In this document: positions 1-7,894 of the stretch, piece after piece
How positions within the stretch are numbered: position 1 is the first letter of the stretch
Layout of the letters: each line of letters begins with the position of its first letter
From: CAZPNX01 sp964518765
GTDB taxonomy: Bacteria; Edwardsbacteria; AC1; EtOH8
Direction of reading: 5' to 3'
Assembly: GCA_964518765.1 (NCBI GenBank)
Contig: CAZFJC010000015.1
Coordinates: 1-64,000, forward strand
DNA: 64,000 nt
Notes under the pieces: generated by a model
The model's input: the letters and a program-made list of their open reading frames with translations, nothing else
What the model was told of the DNA's origin: nothing
Database searches by the model: none
Translations under genes and position numbers: made by a program

Positions 1-383
1 TAGCCGCTTCTAAGAGCATTAGACCGGCGCTTTTGTGCTGGGAGCTGGGCTCGCCGATTGCGGCGCCGATGGGGGTAGGTGAGGGAGTGGTTTCCCCGGC
101 TACCGGCTCGATAGCGGGGATAAGATGGGCCTCCCCTCCCGGATGCATCCCCCTGGGTTTCGAACTGCGACTGACTAGATGGGGCGAACACGCGCTGGGG
201 ATCTACAACCTGGTTGGACAACGGGTGCGTCGGCTCAACCTGGGGCCGAAAGGTCCCGGCCTTCATCTCGCCCAATGGGATGCGACGGATGACCGGGGAA
301 GACGGGTGGCCTCGGGGATCTACATAGCCAGGCTGGAGACGGATTGCGGCCTCAAGGCTGCCAAGGCGGTTGTTATACGCTAA
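1..383 (+). CDS. C-terminal end of a secreted protein with FlgD/type-IX-like sorting domain (5' partial)
   Basis: The frame is open from base 3 to the TAA at 381-383 with no stop, so the gene begins before the window; an in-frame TTG at 33 is probably not its start. The last ~75 residues have the FlgD-like immunoglobulin pattern: GIYNLVGQRVRRL, then a Gly-rich turn, W-D-A-T-D-D-R-G, then ASGIYIARLE and a short basic end. In FCB-group bacteria such C-terminal domains mark exported, often cell-surface-anchored proteins. What the missing N-terminal part does cannot be seen. A strong hairpin follows the stop codon. Similar domains end the C25 peptidase (31516-34122) and the kelch pseudogene (2599-3475). 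Confidence 0.7.
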   Translation, partial: AASKSIRPALLCWELGSPIAAPMGVGEGVVSPATGSIAGIRWASPPGCIPLGFELRLTRWGEHALGIYNLVGQRVRRLNLGPKGPGLHLAQWDATDDRGRRVASGIYIARLETDCGLKAAKAVVIR

Positions 384-400
384 AATAGCGGAAGGGGAAA

Positions 401-430
401 AAGCGGCGCCCCATTTCTGGGGCGCCGCTT
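401..430 (+). terminator. Hairpin terminator after the partial secreted-protein gene
   Basis: Perfect 12-bp stem (AAGCGGCGCCCC / GGGGCGCCGCTT) with a six-base loop, 18 bases after the stop codon. Only a short T-rich tract (CTTGTT) follows, so intrinsic termination is likely but not textbook. Confidence 0.65.
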
Positions 431-470
431 CTTGTTGGCGATGGAGCCGATCAGTTCGAGCCGATGATGG

Positions 471-908
471 CAGTTCCTTGTCGATTTCTACCTCATCTCT
501 GACGGGGATGACATAGGCCCTGATTTCGGGTATGAAGGGCTTCAATGCCTTGGACTGGGCAACACCCTGGCCTGGGCGACGACGATTGGGTAGCCGCGTT
601 TCTGTTAAAGACAATCGCCCTCAGGTTTTCGTTGGTGGTCCCCAGCCACTGGCGCTGGGCGCCGCCGATGCCCTGGCCCCCGGCCAGGCTGTCGAGCAAG
701 TCCACCCCGCACTCCCTCTCTCTAGTTGGTGAGTGTTCAGACCTATTGGCTTTCCGCCCTCTGCCGCGATGAATCCGGGCAGACGGTCGGCCTGGTGGAC
801 CCGGTTGCGAGTGTCGATCTGCGCCGAACCCCAGCGCTCGGCCAGCGGTGCCGAGGCCCAGGGCGCATCATCGGCCGTCAGGGGGCCGATACGGAAGGCG
901 GCCTCCAT
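471..908 (-). pseudogene. GNAT-family acetyltransferase, broken by several frameshifts
   Basis: Translating the minus strand in changing frames rebuilds a GNAT protein. Its start (from 908) reads MEAAFRIGPLTADD then ERWGS and DRLPGFIAAEGGKPIGL. A second frame carries LLDSLAGGQGIGG and GTTNENLRAIVF, the acetyl-CoA-binding and TTN-NL regions. A third carries GYPIVVAQA, and a fourth ends in LKPFIPEI and IPVRDEVEIDKEL. At least three indels are needed, and about a dozen residues are missing after the GIGG motif. The start codon lies 3 bases after the stop of the upstream TPR gene, so it was the last gene of that operon. Scattered lesions favour real decay, but assembly errors are not excluded. 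Confidence 0.7.
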
Positions 909-911
909 GGT

Positions 912-2219
912 TCACTTCGCCTCCAGCTCCTCGATGCGCCGGGCCACGTCGAAGAGCCTGGAGCGCTGGTAGTGCTTCCGATAGTGCTCCAGGGCCGCGC
1001 TTTTATGCTTCGGGTCACCGGTCAGCCGGTGCATCTCGTAGCATACCATGGCCCGCTGTTCGTCCTCCTCAGAGCCAGCCAGCAGACCCTCCATCATCGC
1101 CAATCCGCGTTCTTTGTCGGACGCGGCCGCCAGTCTGGCCTCCAGCAGGGAACAGCTGAAGACCACGAACGAATAGCCGATGTCCCGGGCTATCTCCAGG
1201 GCCTCGGTGTTGGCCTGGGTGGCCCGGCGGAGGTCTCCGATCTCCTCCAGGCAGAGTGCCATCAGGGACAGGGTCTTGCAGAGATGGTGCTGGATCTGGT
1301 GGCGGCGGGCGTGGGCTTCGGCGCGCCTGAGGTACCCCAGGGCCGTCTCCGTCTCTCCCAGCTGGTGATGGGCCGCCCCCAGGTTGTTCAGGGCCTCGAA
1401 GATGTTGTAGAAATCGCCCATGGCCTCTGAGATGTCCAGCTTCTCCAGAAAGCATTCGATGGCCTCCCGATACTTTCCCTGGCCGTAGAAGATCAGACCC
1501 CGGTCGCCGATGGAGAAGCTTATGGCCGAGCGGTTGCCGGTCAAGTAGGCCAGGCGGCACTGCTCCAGATTGCAGGCCTCGGCCTCGGCCCAGCGGCCGG
1601 TGTTCATGTAGATGTCGCCCAGATAGAAGCAGGCCATGGCCATCAGGTGATGGTCTTTGTCCTGGCGGGCCTTCTCCAGGTGGCCCCGGATGCGTTCCAG
1701 AGCCCGGTCCAGGCCGAGCTCCTCCCTGAGTTGATAAATGGCCTGGACGGCCGGGCCCGGCTGGCAGGTTCGCTCGGCCAGCTCCAGCAGCTCATGGGTC
1801 AGCTGGCAGGCCCGGTCGCTCTGCCCCAGGTCGCTGTATATGCCGGCCAGGGTGTGAAGCAAATCGGCCATGCCGGGCGCGTCCCCCAGCTCCGCGAAGA
1901 GAAGCTTGGCCCTCTCCCCATGGGGAAGACCGGCGCCGGGCTGCCCCTGGACCAGCAGTGAATAGGCTAGCTGGGAGGCCAGCTTGGCCGCCCAGCGCCG
2001 GTCTCCGATGGCCTCGGCCTGAGGTAGATGGGCAGCCAGGATGGCCGAGGACTTTTCGTAGGCGCCCATGGTCTTGAGAAGGCCGCATTTGATGGAGACC
2101 AGTTCGAAGGCCACCGGCGGTCGGCCAGGGCGCAGCGACCATAGCTGGCGCTGTCGGTAGAGGTGTTTTCGTCCGCGTCGCCGCGGGGCGGTCAGGTCGA
2201 GGGTTTCCGGGATCGGCAT
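912..2219 (-). CDS. Tetratricopeptide-repeat protein
   Basis: 435 residues, almost entirely TPR helices. Clear units include ACFYLGDIYMNTGRWAEAEA, IFYGQGKYREAIECFLEKL, ALNNLGAAHHQLGETETALG and LSLMALCLEEIGDLRRATQ. No signal peptide, membrane segment or catalytic motif is visible, so it is probably a cytoplasmic scaffold or the sensor arm of a regulator. ATG at 2219 is preferred because a further 29 codons upstream would run into the preceding gene; it lies 11 bases from that gene's stop. It resembles the two TPR paralogues at 21859-24721 in style, but its partner is unknown. Confidence 0.75.
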   Translation of the reverse strand: MPIPETLDLTAPRRRGRKHLYRQRQLWSLRPGRPPVAFELVSIKCGLLKTMGAYEKSSAILAAHLPQAEAIGDRRWAAKLASQLAYSLLVQGQPGAGLPHGERAKLLFAELGDAPGMADLLHTLAGIYSDLGQSDRACQLTHELLELAERTCQPGPAVQAIYQLREELGLDRALERIRGHLEKARQDKDHHLMAMACFYLGDIYMNTGRWAEAEACNLEQCRLAYLTGNRSAISFSIGDRGLIFYGQGKYREAIECFLEKLDISEAMGDFYNIFEALNNLGAAHHQLGETETALGYLRRAEAHARRHQIQHHLCKTLSLMALCLEEIGDLRRATQANTEALEIARDIGYSFVVFSCSLLEARLAAASDKERGLAMMEGLLAGSEEDEQRAMVCYEMHRLTGDPKHKSAALEHYRKHYQRSRLFDVARRIEELEAK

Positions 2220-2230
2220 GCTTCTGAAAC

Positions 2231-2470
2231 TCAGCGTTTCGGAGGTCTGATGAAAAGGTAGAGAGGTAGGAAGACGATCAGCACTAGAAACACCAACGCT
2301 GCCCACAGCAGGGGCAGGCCGGGGCCGGGGTACCGACTTCGGGCGTCGCGGAACACCCAGACGCAGACCGGAACCAGGATGCAGAGCGAAAGCGCGGTCA
2401 CCAGCAGCTCCTGGGAGCGGCTTCCCGTCGAGGAGAGCAGGCGGGCCGATGTCTCCTGGCTCAGGCGCAT
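2231..2470 (-). CDS. Small two-helix membrane protein
   Basis: 79 residues. Two hydrophobic segments (residues ~22-42, LLVTALSLCILVPVCVWVF, and ~53-75, LLWAALVFLVLIVFLPLYLF) are separated by a charged loop (RDARSRYPGP), and the protein ends in RPPKR. The loop followed by a Pro-rich second helix recalls short conserved 'RDA...RG...PLLW' membrane proteins of unknown role. It is the first gene of a minus-strand operon with the TPR gene and the broken acetyltransferase. A good promoter lies 43 bases upstream (2513-2542). The function is unknown. Confidence 0.6.
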   Translation of the reverse strand: MRLSQETSARLLSSTGSRSQELLVTALSLCILVPVCVWVFRDARSRYPGPGLPLLWAALVFLVLIVFLPLYLFIRPPKR

Positions 2471-2512
2471 AGGGCCTGGGGGTTGTAGTGTTTCGGTCGC
2501 ATGCCAGTGTTT

Positions 2513-2542
2513 ATGATATCATTTTAACCCGCGGGTTATCAA
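2513..2542 (-). promoter_or_regulatory. Sigma70-type promoter for the 2470-912 operon
   Basis: On the minus strand: TTGATA (2542-2537), an 18-base spacer, TATCAT (2518-2513). The spacer contains the palindrome AACCCGCGGGTT (2525-2536), a possible operator. The predicted leader is ~36 bases. Confidence 0.5.
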
Positions 2543-2551
2543 GCGGCGTTG

Positions 2552-2580
2552 AAAAAAAGGAGCCCCTCGGCTCCCTTTTT
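2552..2580 (-). terminator. Intrinsic terminator of the kelch/fn3 pseudogene
   Basis: GGAGCC/GGCTCC stem flanked by A-tracts and T-tracts on both sides. On the minus strand it ends in a run of seven T, about 20 bases after the pseudogene stop. Confidence 0.65.
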
Positions 2581-2598
2581 GGCGGCGAGGGACCGGCC

Positions 2599-3475
2599 CT
2601 ACTTGACCACGGTGATCTTCTAGGTCGAAGCGTAGTTGCCGGATACCAGCCTTAAAAAGTAGACGCCGGCCGCGGCTTTGGCGCCGCTCTGGCTGCGGCC
2701 GTCCCAGCGGACTTGGTGGTATCCGGACGGGTAGTGGCGGTCGGCCAGGCGGCGCACCAACTGTCCCGAGACGCTGTAGATGCCCAGTCTGACAAGGCCC
2801 TCCCGCGGCAGGGCGAACCTGATCTCGGCCTGTCCGGCCACCGGGTTGGGCCGGCACCCGGCCAGCTGGTAGGAGTGGGCAGATCGGACGATGGGCCGCC
2901 GGATACTCCCACGTAGCAGGTGGCCTCGGGCGAGTATATGCTCTCGGCCGCCTTGGCGCCTATCTGGTAACGTGCCTTGACTACGTAGTAGTAGGTATTG
3001 CCGGCCGGGGCAGAATAGTCGGTGTAGGCGTTGACCGGCGAGAAGCCGATGGAATCGTAGGGGCCGCCGCTTGAGGCGGAGCGGTAGATCAGGTAGCCCA
3101 GCACCGTGCCGCTCATGCCCATCCAGGACAGACTGGCCCCGCCGGCCACCGGATTGGCGTCGACGTGGAGCGGCGGGAAGGGCAGGGGGAAGTATTACGG
3201 GATGTTGAGCACGTTGGCGCCCAAGCCGGAGCGGCCGCCGAAGACCCAGATGCCGGGGTTGCCGCCGGAAAACAGGGTGTCGGTTATCATGGCCCCGGCG
3301 TGGTCGCGGCGTTTGTAGTTCAGGCTCCAGGGGAAGTAGGACCAGGTGTTGGAGCCGGTGTTGTAGAGCAGGCAGAGGTTGGTGTCGGCCGGCCAGGGCC
3401 AGGAGGCCTAGGATATATAAAGCTCGGCCCAGGCCAGATAGCAGTAGGGGGAGCGGTGGTGGAAGTAAGGGAGCA
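2599..3475 (-). pseudogene. Decayed secreted kelch / fibronectin-III / FlgD-domain protein
   Basis: Minus-strand reading gives, in order, a kelch-like repeat (LLYNTGSNTWSYFPW, then GIWVFGGRSG), a fibronectin type III domain (SWMGMSGTVLGYLIYRSA, then NTYYYVVKARY) and a FlgD-like sorting domain (IYSVSGQLVRRL, RWDGRSQSGAKAAAGVYFL). The frame is interrupted by TAG at 3410-3408, TAA at 3197-3195 and TAG at 2622-2620. A frameshift also lies between the fn3 and FlgD parts near 2850. After the last TAG the frame continues with KITVVK and TAG at 2601-2599. An ATG near 3475 may be chance; a kelch protein should be longer, so the N-terminus is probably lost. Confidence 0.7.
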
Positions 3476-3486
3476 TAAAAGATATT

Positions 3487-3649
3487 TTGATTATCCTATC
3501 TTCTCAGGTCAGCCATTTCCTACACCCCTAGACTATTTCGGCAAGGCTCGATAATACTGCTCGGGATGCGTATTTCCGATCGTGGTGCGAAGACGAGGTA
3601 ACCGGAAGAGATGTCGGTCCATAATTTCCTGAAATATTAGGATAATCAA
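3487..3649. repeat. 163-bp AT-rich segment with perfect 12-bp inverted ends
   Basis: TTGATTATCCTA at 3487-3498 is matched exactly by TAGGATAATCAA at 3638-3649. AATAT/TTTT-rich sequence lies outside both copies. The interior (~140 bases) has no convincing reading frame. It sits between the kelch pseudogene and the next gene, so a MITE-like element or a structured RNA are both possible. Confidence 0.45.
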
Positions 3650-3672
3650 TAAAAAATATTTTCTTGCCTTTG

Positions 3673-3927
3673 TTAGCTCTTCAAACAAACCAACATCCCA
3701 TCCACTTCCTTCCCCGGCACCGGCACGATCAACGAATCCAGCCCACGGTGCGCCGCCGCCAGCCGGTTGCCCTCAGCAACCCCGCCTCTCTTAGAAACTC
3801 CGAAACTTACAGGGCGTCGCAGGGCGTTGTCGGCCACGATCAGTCCCTCCAGCAGTCCGCCGGCCGCGTCCCACTCTCCCACCAGGTCCAGAACCTCTTG
3901 CTTGGCCCAGAGGATATCAAAGAACAA
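3673..3927 (-). CDS. Unrecognised short ORF, possibly a gene remnant
   Basis: 84 codons from a TTG at 3927, or a few codons further up towards a TAG. Codon choice (high G/C at third positions, GCC/CTG/GTG-rich) matches the neighbouring real genes, which is why it is listed. The protein is amphipathic, with WAKQEVLDLVGEWDAAGGLL near the start and LIVPVPGKEVDGMLV near the end. No signal peptide or known motif is recognised, there is no ribosome-binding site, and it lies in a decayed neighbourhood. It may be the 3' part of a lost gene. Confidence 0.3.
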   Translation of the reverse strand: MFFDILWAKQEVLDLVGEWDAAGGLLEGLIVADNALRRPVSFGVSKRGGVAEGNRLAAAHRGLDSLIVPVPGKEVDGMLVCLKS

Positions 3928-4007
3928 ATAGCCGAGCTCTTTTTTCTACAGCCAAAGCAAGCGCCGAGGTCTTTTCATCTTAAAAGCCTTATAGTACCGG
4001 GAAAGAT

Positions 4008-4034
4008 CTCTCCGCGCCCTCCGCGGTTAAATTT
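4008..4034. repeat. CTCTGCGGTTAA-family intergenic repeat, single half
   Basis: Reads TCTCCGCGCCCTCCGCGG followed by TTAAATTT, a few bases from the stop of the DUF2207-like gene. Related words occur at 25454-25497, 38117-38150 and 17900-17926. Confidence 0.5.
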
Positions 4035-4037
4035 ATT

Positions 4038-5741
4038 CTACCTCCCTCCTCCGGCGCAGGCACAGGCGCACCCGGCGCAGGCGCAGGCACAGGCGCACGA
4101 GGACCGGCCCGAGGAGCCGCTCGAGGAGCCGGAGCTCACCGGCACCGGGTTGGTGACGTCGGTCACCTTGGAGGTGAACTTGCCCACATCGCCCACCAGG
4201 CCGGGCGCCAGCCGTTCGACGTCCGAGTTGACGGCGTCGGCCAGGGCCGGGCCGGGCACTCTCACACGGGACGTGTCAGCTGCCTCCGCCGGCAACTTTC
4301 CTGCTGGGACGGTGGTGCCTGGTTGCAACGGGGCCTCAGCTGGGAGCTTGCCAGCAGGCGCGACGACAGGCGCCGGGACCGCAGGCGACGGCCGGCCGTA
4401 GTAGCTGTCCCACCAGCGCGGCTGGTAGTAGTGCCCGGTGCCGTAGTGGTCGCGGACTCGGGTGCGGTAGTCACGGTCCATGGTCATCCAGTCGTAGTTG
4501 TCCTCCAGCACCCGGGAGCGCTCCTCTGGGCTGGCCGCTATCCTGGCCTCGTCCCACGACTGGTCGATGACCTGGCGGTAGTACTTGACCGTGTCCTTGT
4601 GCGAATAGCCCCGCATCTTCTCTCTGACCGACTTGACCATGTCCACCGCTAGCTTCTGCATGGCGGACTGGGAGACCGAGCCGTCCTCGCCGACCGCCTC
4701 CAGGAAGGCCTTCTCGTAGGCCTCGGTGGCCTTGGACCGGTCCATGACCTTGAGCTTGAGCTTGGGCTGGCGGGCCAGCACCGCCACCCCGCCCTTGCGG
4801 GCCAGGTTGAACAGTATCAAGGTCATCACCCGGTCCAGGGGCATCTCCAGCAGGATGGCGGCCTCGGGCGAGGCCAGGCCGCGGCGCACCCCGGTGCCCT
4901 CGATGGAGACCACCGGCGGCAGGTATTTCATCTTGCGGGTCCGGCTGGCCCGCACCACCAGGAAGATGATCAGGGCCGGCAGCCAGAAGAAGATAGTGGC
5001 CAGCAGGAAGCCGAAAACGGCGGCGATGGCGCCGATGAGCCCGATTAAAAACTTCGCCAGGGGCCCGGGTGGCTTCTGGATCGAGGACGCCTCCACGTAT
5101 TTGGCCGGGAACGAGGCGCCGAAGACATACTGGCCGTCGGGCCTGGCGTCCTCCATCACCCAGCGGTAGACCGGGGCCCCGGCGGCCGAGTCGTACCAGC
5201 TCTCGGTGAAGGCCTGCTCATGGTGGCGCGGCTCCTCCGGCCTCACCCCCGAGGGGAAGACGAAGTGGCACTCCAGCCGGGTGGAGCCGGTGACATACTC
5301 GGACCCGTACCAGGTAGGCTGGAACTTGAAAGAGGCGTATTCGGGATCCCGGTCGTCGGTGTACAGCAGCCTTTTAAGCTTAATGGAGAAAGCCAAAGTG
5401 GCCGAGTCGCCCGGCATGATGACCTGCTCCGCGCCCAGATGTACCTCCACCCCGGGCTTGACATACTCCGACTTCCTGATGAAATCGAGCTTGACGCCGC
5501 GGATCTCGGCCTCGGCCGACTCCAAGACGTAGCTGTCGTTGGGCAGGCCGATGTCCACGATGTCGATGGGCTTGCCCTCGGGCTGGCAGGCAAAGGTCAG
5601 CCGGTAGTGGACGGTGGCCTGGCCCTGGAAGTCGATGATTACGAAGGATTGGTTCAGGGGCACGGCGAAGCGGTAGTCCTGGGCCAGGGCGGACGCGGCC
5701 AGCAGCAGGGCGGCCAGCAGGGGAAAGGTAAGCTTCTTCAT
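4038..5741 (-). CDS. DUF2207-like predicted membrane protein with Cys-Ala repeat tail
   Basis: 567 residues from ATG at 5741 (MKKLTFPLLAALLLAASALA, a clear signal peptide); an in-frame extension further up has no support. After the signal comes a ~200-residue extracytoplasmic beta-rich region (YRFAVPLNQSFVIIDF at its start), then a long hydrophobic hairpin around residues 265-305. A soluble region follows (TGVRRGLASPEAAILLEMPL), as in DUF2207 proteins that regulate or organise the envelope. The C-terminus is peculiar: a Ser/Gly stretch, then seven Cys alternating with Ala/Gly, ending AGGGR. Transcription is divergent from the methyltransferase at 5870. Confidence 0.75.
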   Translation of the reverse strand: MKKLTFPLLAALLLAASALAQDYRFAVPLNQSFVIIDFQGQATVHYRLTFACQPEGKPIDIVDIGLPNDSYVLESAEAEIRGVKLDFIRKSEYVKPGVEVHLGAEQVIMPGDSATLAFSIKLKRLLYTDDRDPEYASFKFQPTWYGSEYVTGSTRLECHFVFPSGVRPEEPRHHEQAFTESWYDSAAGAPVYRWVMEDARPDGQYVFGASFPAKYVEASSIQKPPGPLAKFLIGLIGAIAAVFGFLLATIFFWLPALIIFLVVRASRTRKMKYLPPVVSIEGTGVRRGLASPEAAILLEMPLDRVMTLILFNLARKGGVAVLARQPKLKLKVMDRSKATEAYEKAFLEAVGEDGSVSQSAMQKLAVDMVKSVREKMRGYSHKDTVKYYRQVIDQSWDEARIAASPEERSRVLEDNYDWMTMDRDYRTRVRDHYGTGHYYQPRWWDSYYGRPSPAVPAPVVAPAGKLPAEAPLQPGTTVPAGKLPAEAADTSRVRVPGPALADAVNSDVERLAPGLVGDVGKFTSKVTDVTNPVPVSSGSSSGSSGRSSCACACACAGCACACAGGGR

Positions 5742-5773
5742 GGTTTTTCGATTACTATTCGGAGGGTTTGCTC

Positions 5774-5802
5774 TTTCAACACGGAGTATGATGTTGTATA
5801 AT
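5774..5802 (+). promoter_or_regulatory. Sigma70-type promoter for the methyltransferase gene
   Basis: A consensus TATAAT at 5797-5802 lies 17 bases after TTTCAA (5774-5779). The predicted leader to the ATG at 5870 is ~60 bases. Confidence 0.45.
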
Positions 5803-5869
5803 GTAGATCTGTGGGGATCAGCGTCCATTAACGGTTCGGTCAATCCGCCCGATGCGACTACTTTAATAC

Positions 5870-6628
5870 ATGCCGCCGGCAAAGTCAAGCGAAATCATAT
5901 TCTGGCACCGTCGCTACCTGAGGCAGGCCGAGTGGACCCGGGAGCTCAGGCATCATCTCTACCGTCAGGTGGGGCTGGCTCGGCGCCGTAGGGCGCTGGA
6001 CCTGGGCTGCGGCACCGGTGTCATTGCCGCCGAGATGGCCGCCAGGTCGAATGCGTCCGTCTTCGGGCTGGATAGGGACGCGGAGGCCCTCAGATTTGCG
6101 GCCGGCGAGTTCAAAGCAACCGCCGGATGGACACTGGGGGAGGCGGCCGCCATGCCGTTCCGTTCCGGTTCGTTCGACCTGGTGGTGACCCACTACTTCT
6201 GGATGTGGGTGAAAAAGCCGGAGAGGGTTTTGGACGAATGCCTCAGGGTGCTGGAGCCGGGCGGATACCTTCTGGCGTTGGCCGAGCCGGAATATTCCCA
6301 GGGGAGGGACTTTCCCCCTCAATTAACAGTGATCAGGAAGCTATTATCAAGTTATCTGGCTAGCGAGGGGGCGGATCCGGACATGGGGCCGAAAGTCGGA
6401 AATATTTTTACCACAGCCGGGCTGAGGACCGAGGTGGGATCGACAACCCAGGGATGGGGTCCGAGGGAGCACCGGAGGGAGTTCAGCAGGGAGTGGCGAT
6501 ATGTTGGAAAGGTTTTGAAGGGCTGCAAAGGGTTGAAAAATTTTAGAGATATTGAAAGCGCGGCCATAGCTCGGAGGGAGAGGAGGTCCGTGATGTCAGT
6601 GCATTGGGCGCTGGGGAGGAAGCCTTAG
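5870..6628 (+). CDS. Class I SAM-dependent methyltransferase
   Basis: 252 residues with the Rossmann methyltransferase core. Motif I, ALDLGCGTGVIAAEMA, is at residues ~41-56 and the acidic loop FGLDRDAEAL follows. Motif 4, FDLVVTHYFWMWV, lies near residue 105, and the ECLRVLEPGGYLLALAEPEY segment near 125-145. The substrate cannot be told from the sequence; the layout resembles ubiquinone/menaquinone-type and small-molecule methyltransferases. There is no clear ribosome-binding site before the ATG. It is a single-gene unit followed by a broken permease. Confidence 0.8.
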   Translation: MPPAKSSEIIFWHRRYLRQAEWTRELRHHLYRQVGLARRRRALDLGCGTGVIAAEMAARSNASVFGLDRDAEALRFAAGEFKATAGWTLGEAAAMPFRSGSFDLVVTHYFWMWVKKPERVLDECLRVLEPGGYLLALAEPEYSQGRDFPPQLTVIRKLLSSYLASEGADPDMGPKVGNIFTTAGLRTEVGSTTQGWGPREHRREFSREWRYVGKVLKGCKGLKNFRDIESAAIARRERRSVMSVHWALGRKP

Positions 6629-6670
6629 GGCAGGTATGTCCTTTATTGCCAAAAAGCTGAAGGAGGGGAC

Positions 6671-7734
6671 ATGACCACGGCCCTAATAATCTTCCTAGCC
6701 TCCTACACCATCATTGCCTTCCGGAGAATCCCCGGCTGCACATCACCCGGCCGGCCGGGGCCCTGCTGGGGGCGGTGGCCATGGTGGTCTTCGGGGTGTT
6801 ATCCCTGGACGGGGCCTACCGGGCGGTGGACATGAACACCATCGTCTTCCTGATGGGGGCCATGATCATCGTGGCCTACCTGGAGATATCCGGCTTCCTG
6901 GGCATGGTACGCTCCCTGATCCTGCGTCAGGCCCGCACCCCGCCGCAACTTCTGGCACTGGTGGTCGCCTCTTCCGGGGTGGTGTCGGCCGTTTTCATGA
7001 ACGACACCATCTGCCTGCTCTTCACCCCGCTGGTCCAAAGGACGGCCCGGGAGCTGGGGCTCAATCCCGTCCCCTACCTCATCGCCCTGGCGGCCTCGGC
7101 CAACGTGGGCAGCGCCTGCACCATCATCGGAAATCCCCAGAACATGCTGATAGCGGTCAATTCCGGCATCGGCTTTATTCCCTTCCTGTCGGCTCCGTGG
7201 CCGGCCTCGCTGCTGGGCCTGGGCGTCGTATACCTGGTGATCAGGCTCGCCTACCGCATGGACCTCGGGGGCGGAAGGTTTGAAAAACGGCCGGAGCTCT
7301 ATCTGCCCCACCTGCGCAGCGGTATGTTTTTGGCCTCGGCCGCGGTGATGGCCCTGTTCCTGGTTCTGCTGGCCATGGACTACCCACCGCCGCTGGCGGC
7401 CGGGGGCTGCGCCGCCCTGCAGAAGGTGGACTGGGAGCTGCTTTTGTTCTCCTCCGGACTGTTTGTCATCGTGGCCGGCCTGGCCGAGGCCGGGTTGACG
7501 GACTGGGCCTTTAGCCGATTCCGGAGGTTCTTCCACGGCGGCCGGCTGGAGCATCTTGCCTGAATGACCGTTTTCTCCACCGTCCTCTCCAATCTGGCCA
7601 GCAACGTATCGGCGGTGATGCTGTTCCTTAAGTTCATCCCCGGCCTGGATAACCCGAAACTGTACTGGCTGTGCCTGGCCATGCCCTCCACCCTGGCGCT
7701 GGGGATCGGAATGCTGATGCTCACCGTCCGCTAG
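6671..7734 (+). pseudogene. ArsB/NhaD/SLC13-type anion permease, broken
   Basis: The gene starts MTTALIIFLASYTIIAFRRIPG in one frame. One missing C near 6732 then shifts the rest into another frame (LHITRPAGALLGAVAMVVFG). The body matches ion-transporter superfamily permeases: VFLMGAMIIVAYLEISG, SAVFMNDTICLLFTPLV and ASANVGSACTIIGNPQNM, the last being the conserved NIGS..T.IGNPQN half-site. Around 7410 a stretch seems deleted (GGCAALQKVDWELLLFSSGL, with the loop before KVDW missing). A TGA at 7561-7563 cuts the last half-site, VLSNLASNVSAVML. One frameshift, one stop and one internal loss together indicate a decayed gene. Confidence 0.75.
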
Positions 7735-7894
7735 CAAGGCGAAAAAGCTTGCTTTCCGGCGGTCGATGGGTTAAAATGATATTATTGGCAAAAAACGAAG
7801 AGAGCCGGGGACGACACGGGGCATACCGCAACGGAGCCGCCGCCGGGTGGTTTGCTATTACTTGATCAATAATTCCAATCCGAGGAGATCCGCC

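Noticed and set aside
726..1430. Long plus-strand ORF opposite the TPR gene
   Set aside because: It is the antisense shadow of a repetitive, GC-rich TPR coding sequence; it has no recognisable domain.
5742..5888. 49-codon N-terminal extension of the DUF2207-like gene
   Set aside because: It places non-signal sequence before an obvious signal peptide and overlaps the divergent promoter region.
2599..7734. TAG and TGA codons inside otherwise conserved frames as possible stop-codon reassignment or selenocysteine
   Set aside because: TAG and TGA end many intact genes here, and the affected genes also carry frameshifts, a TAA or deletions, so decay explains them better.
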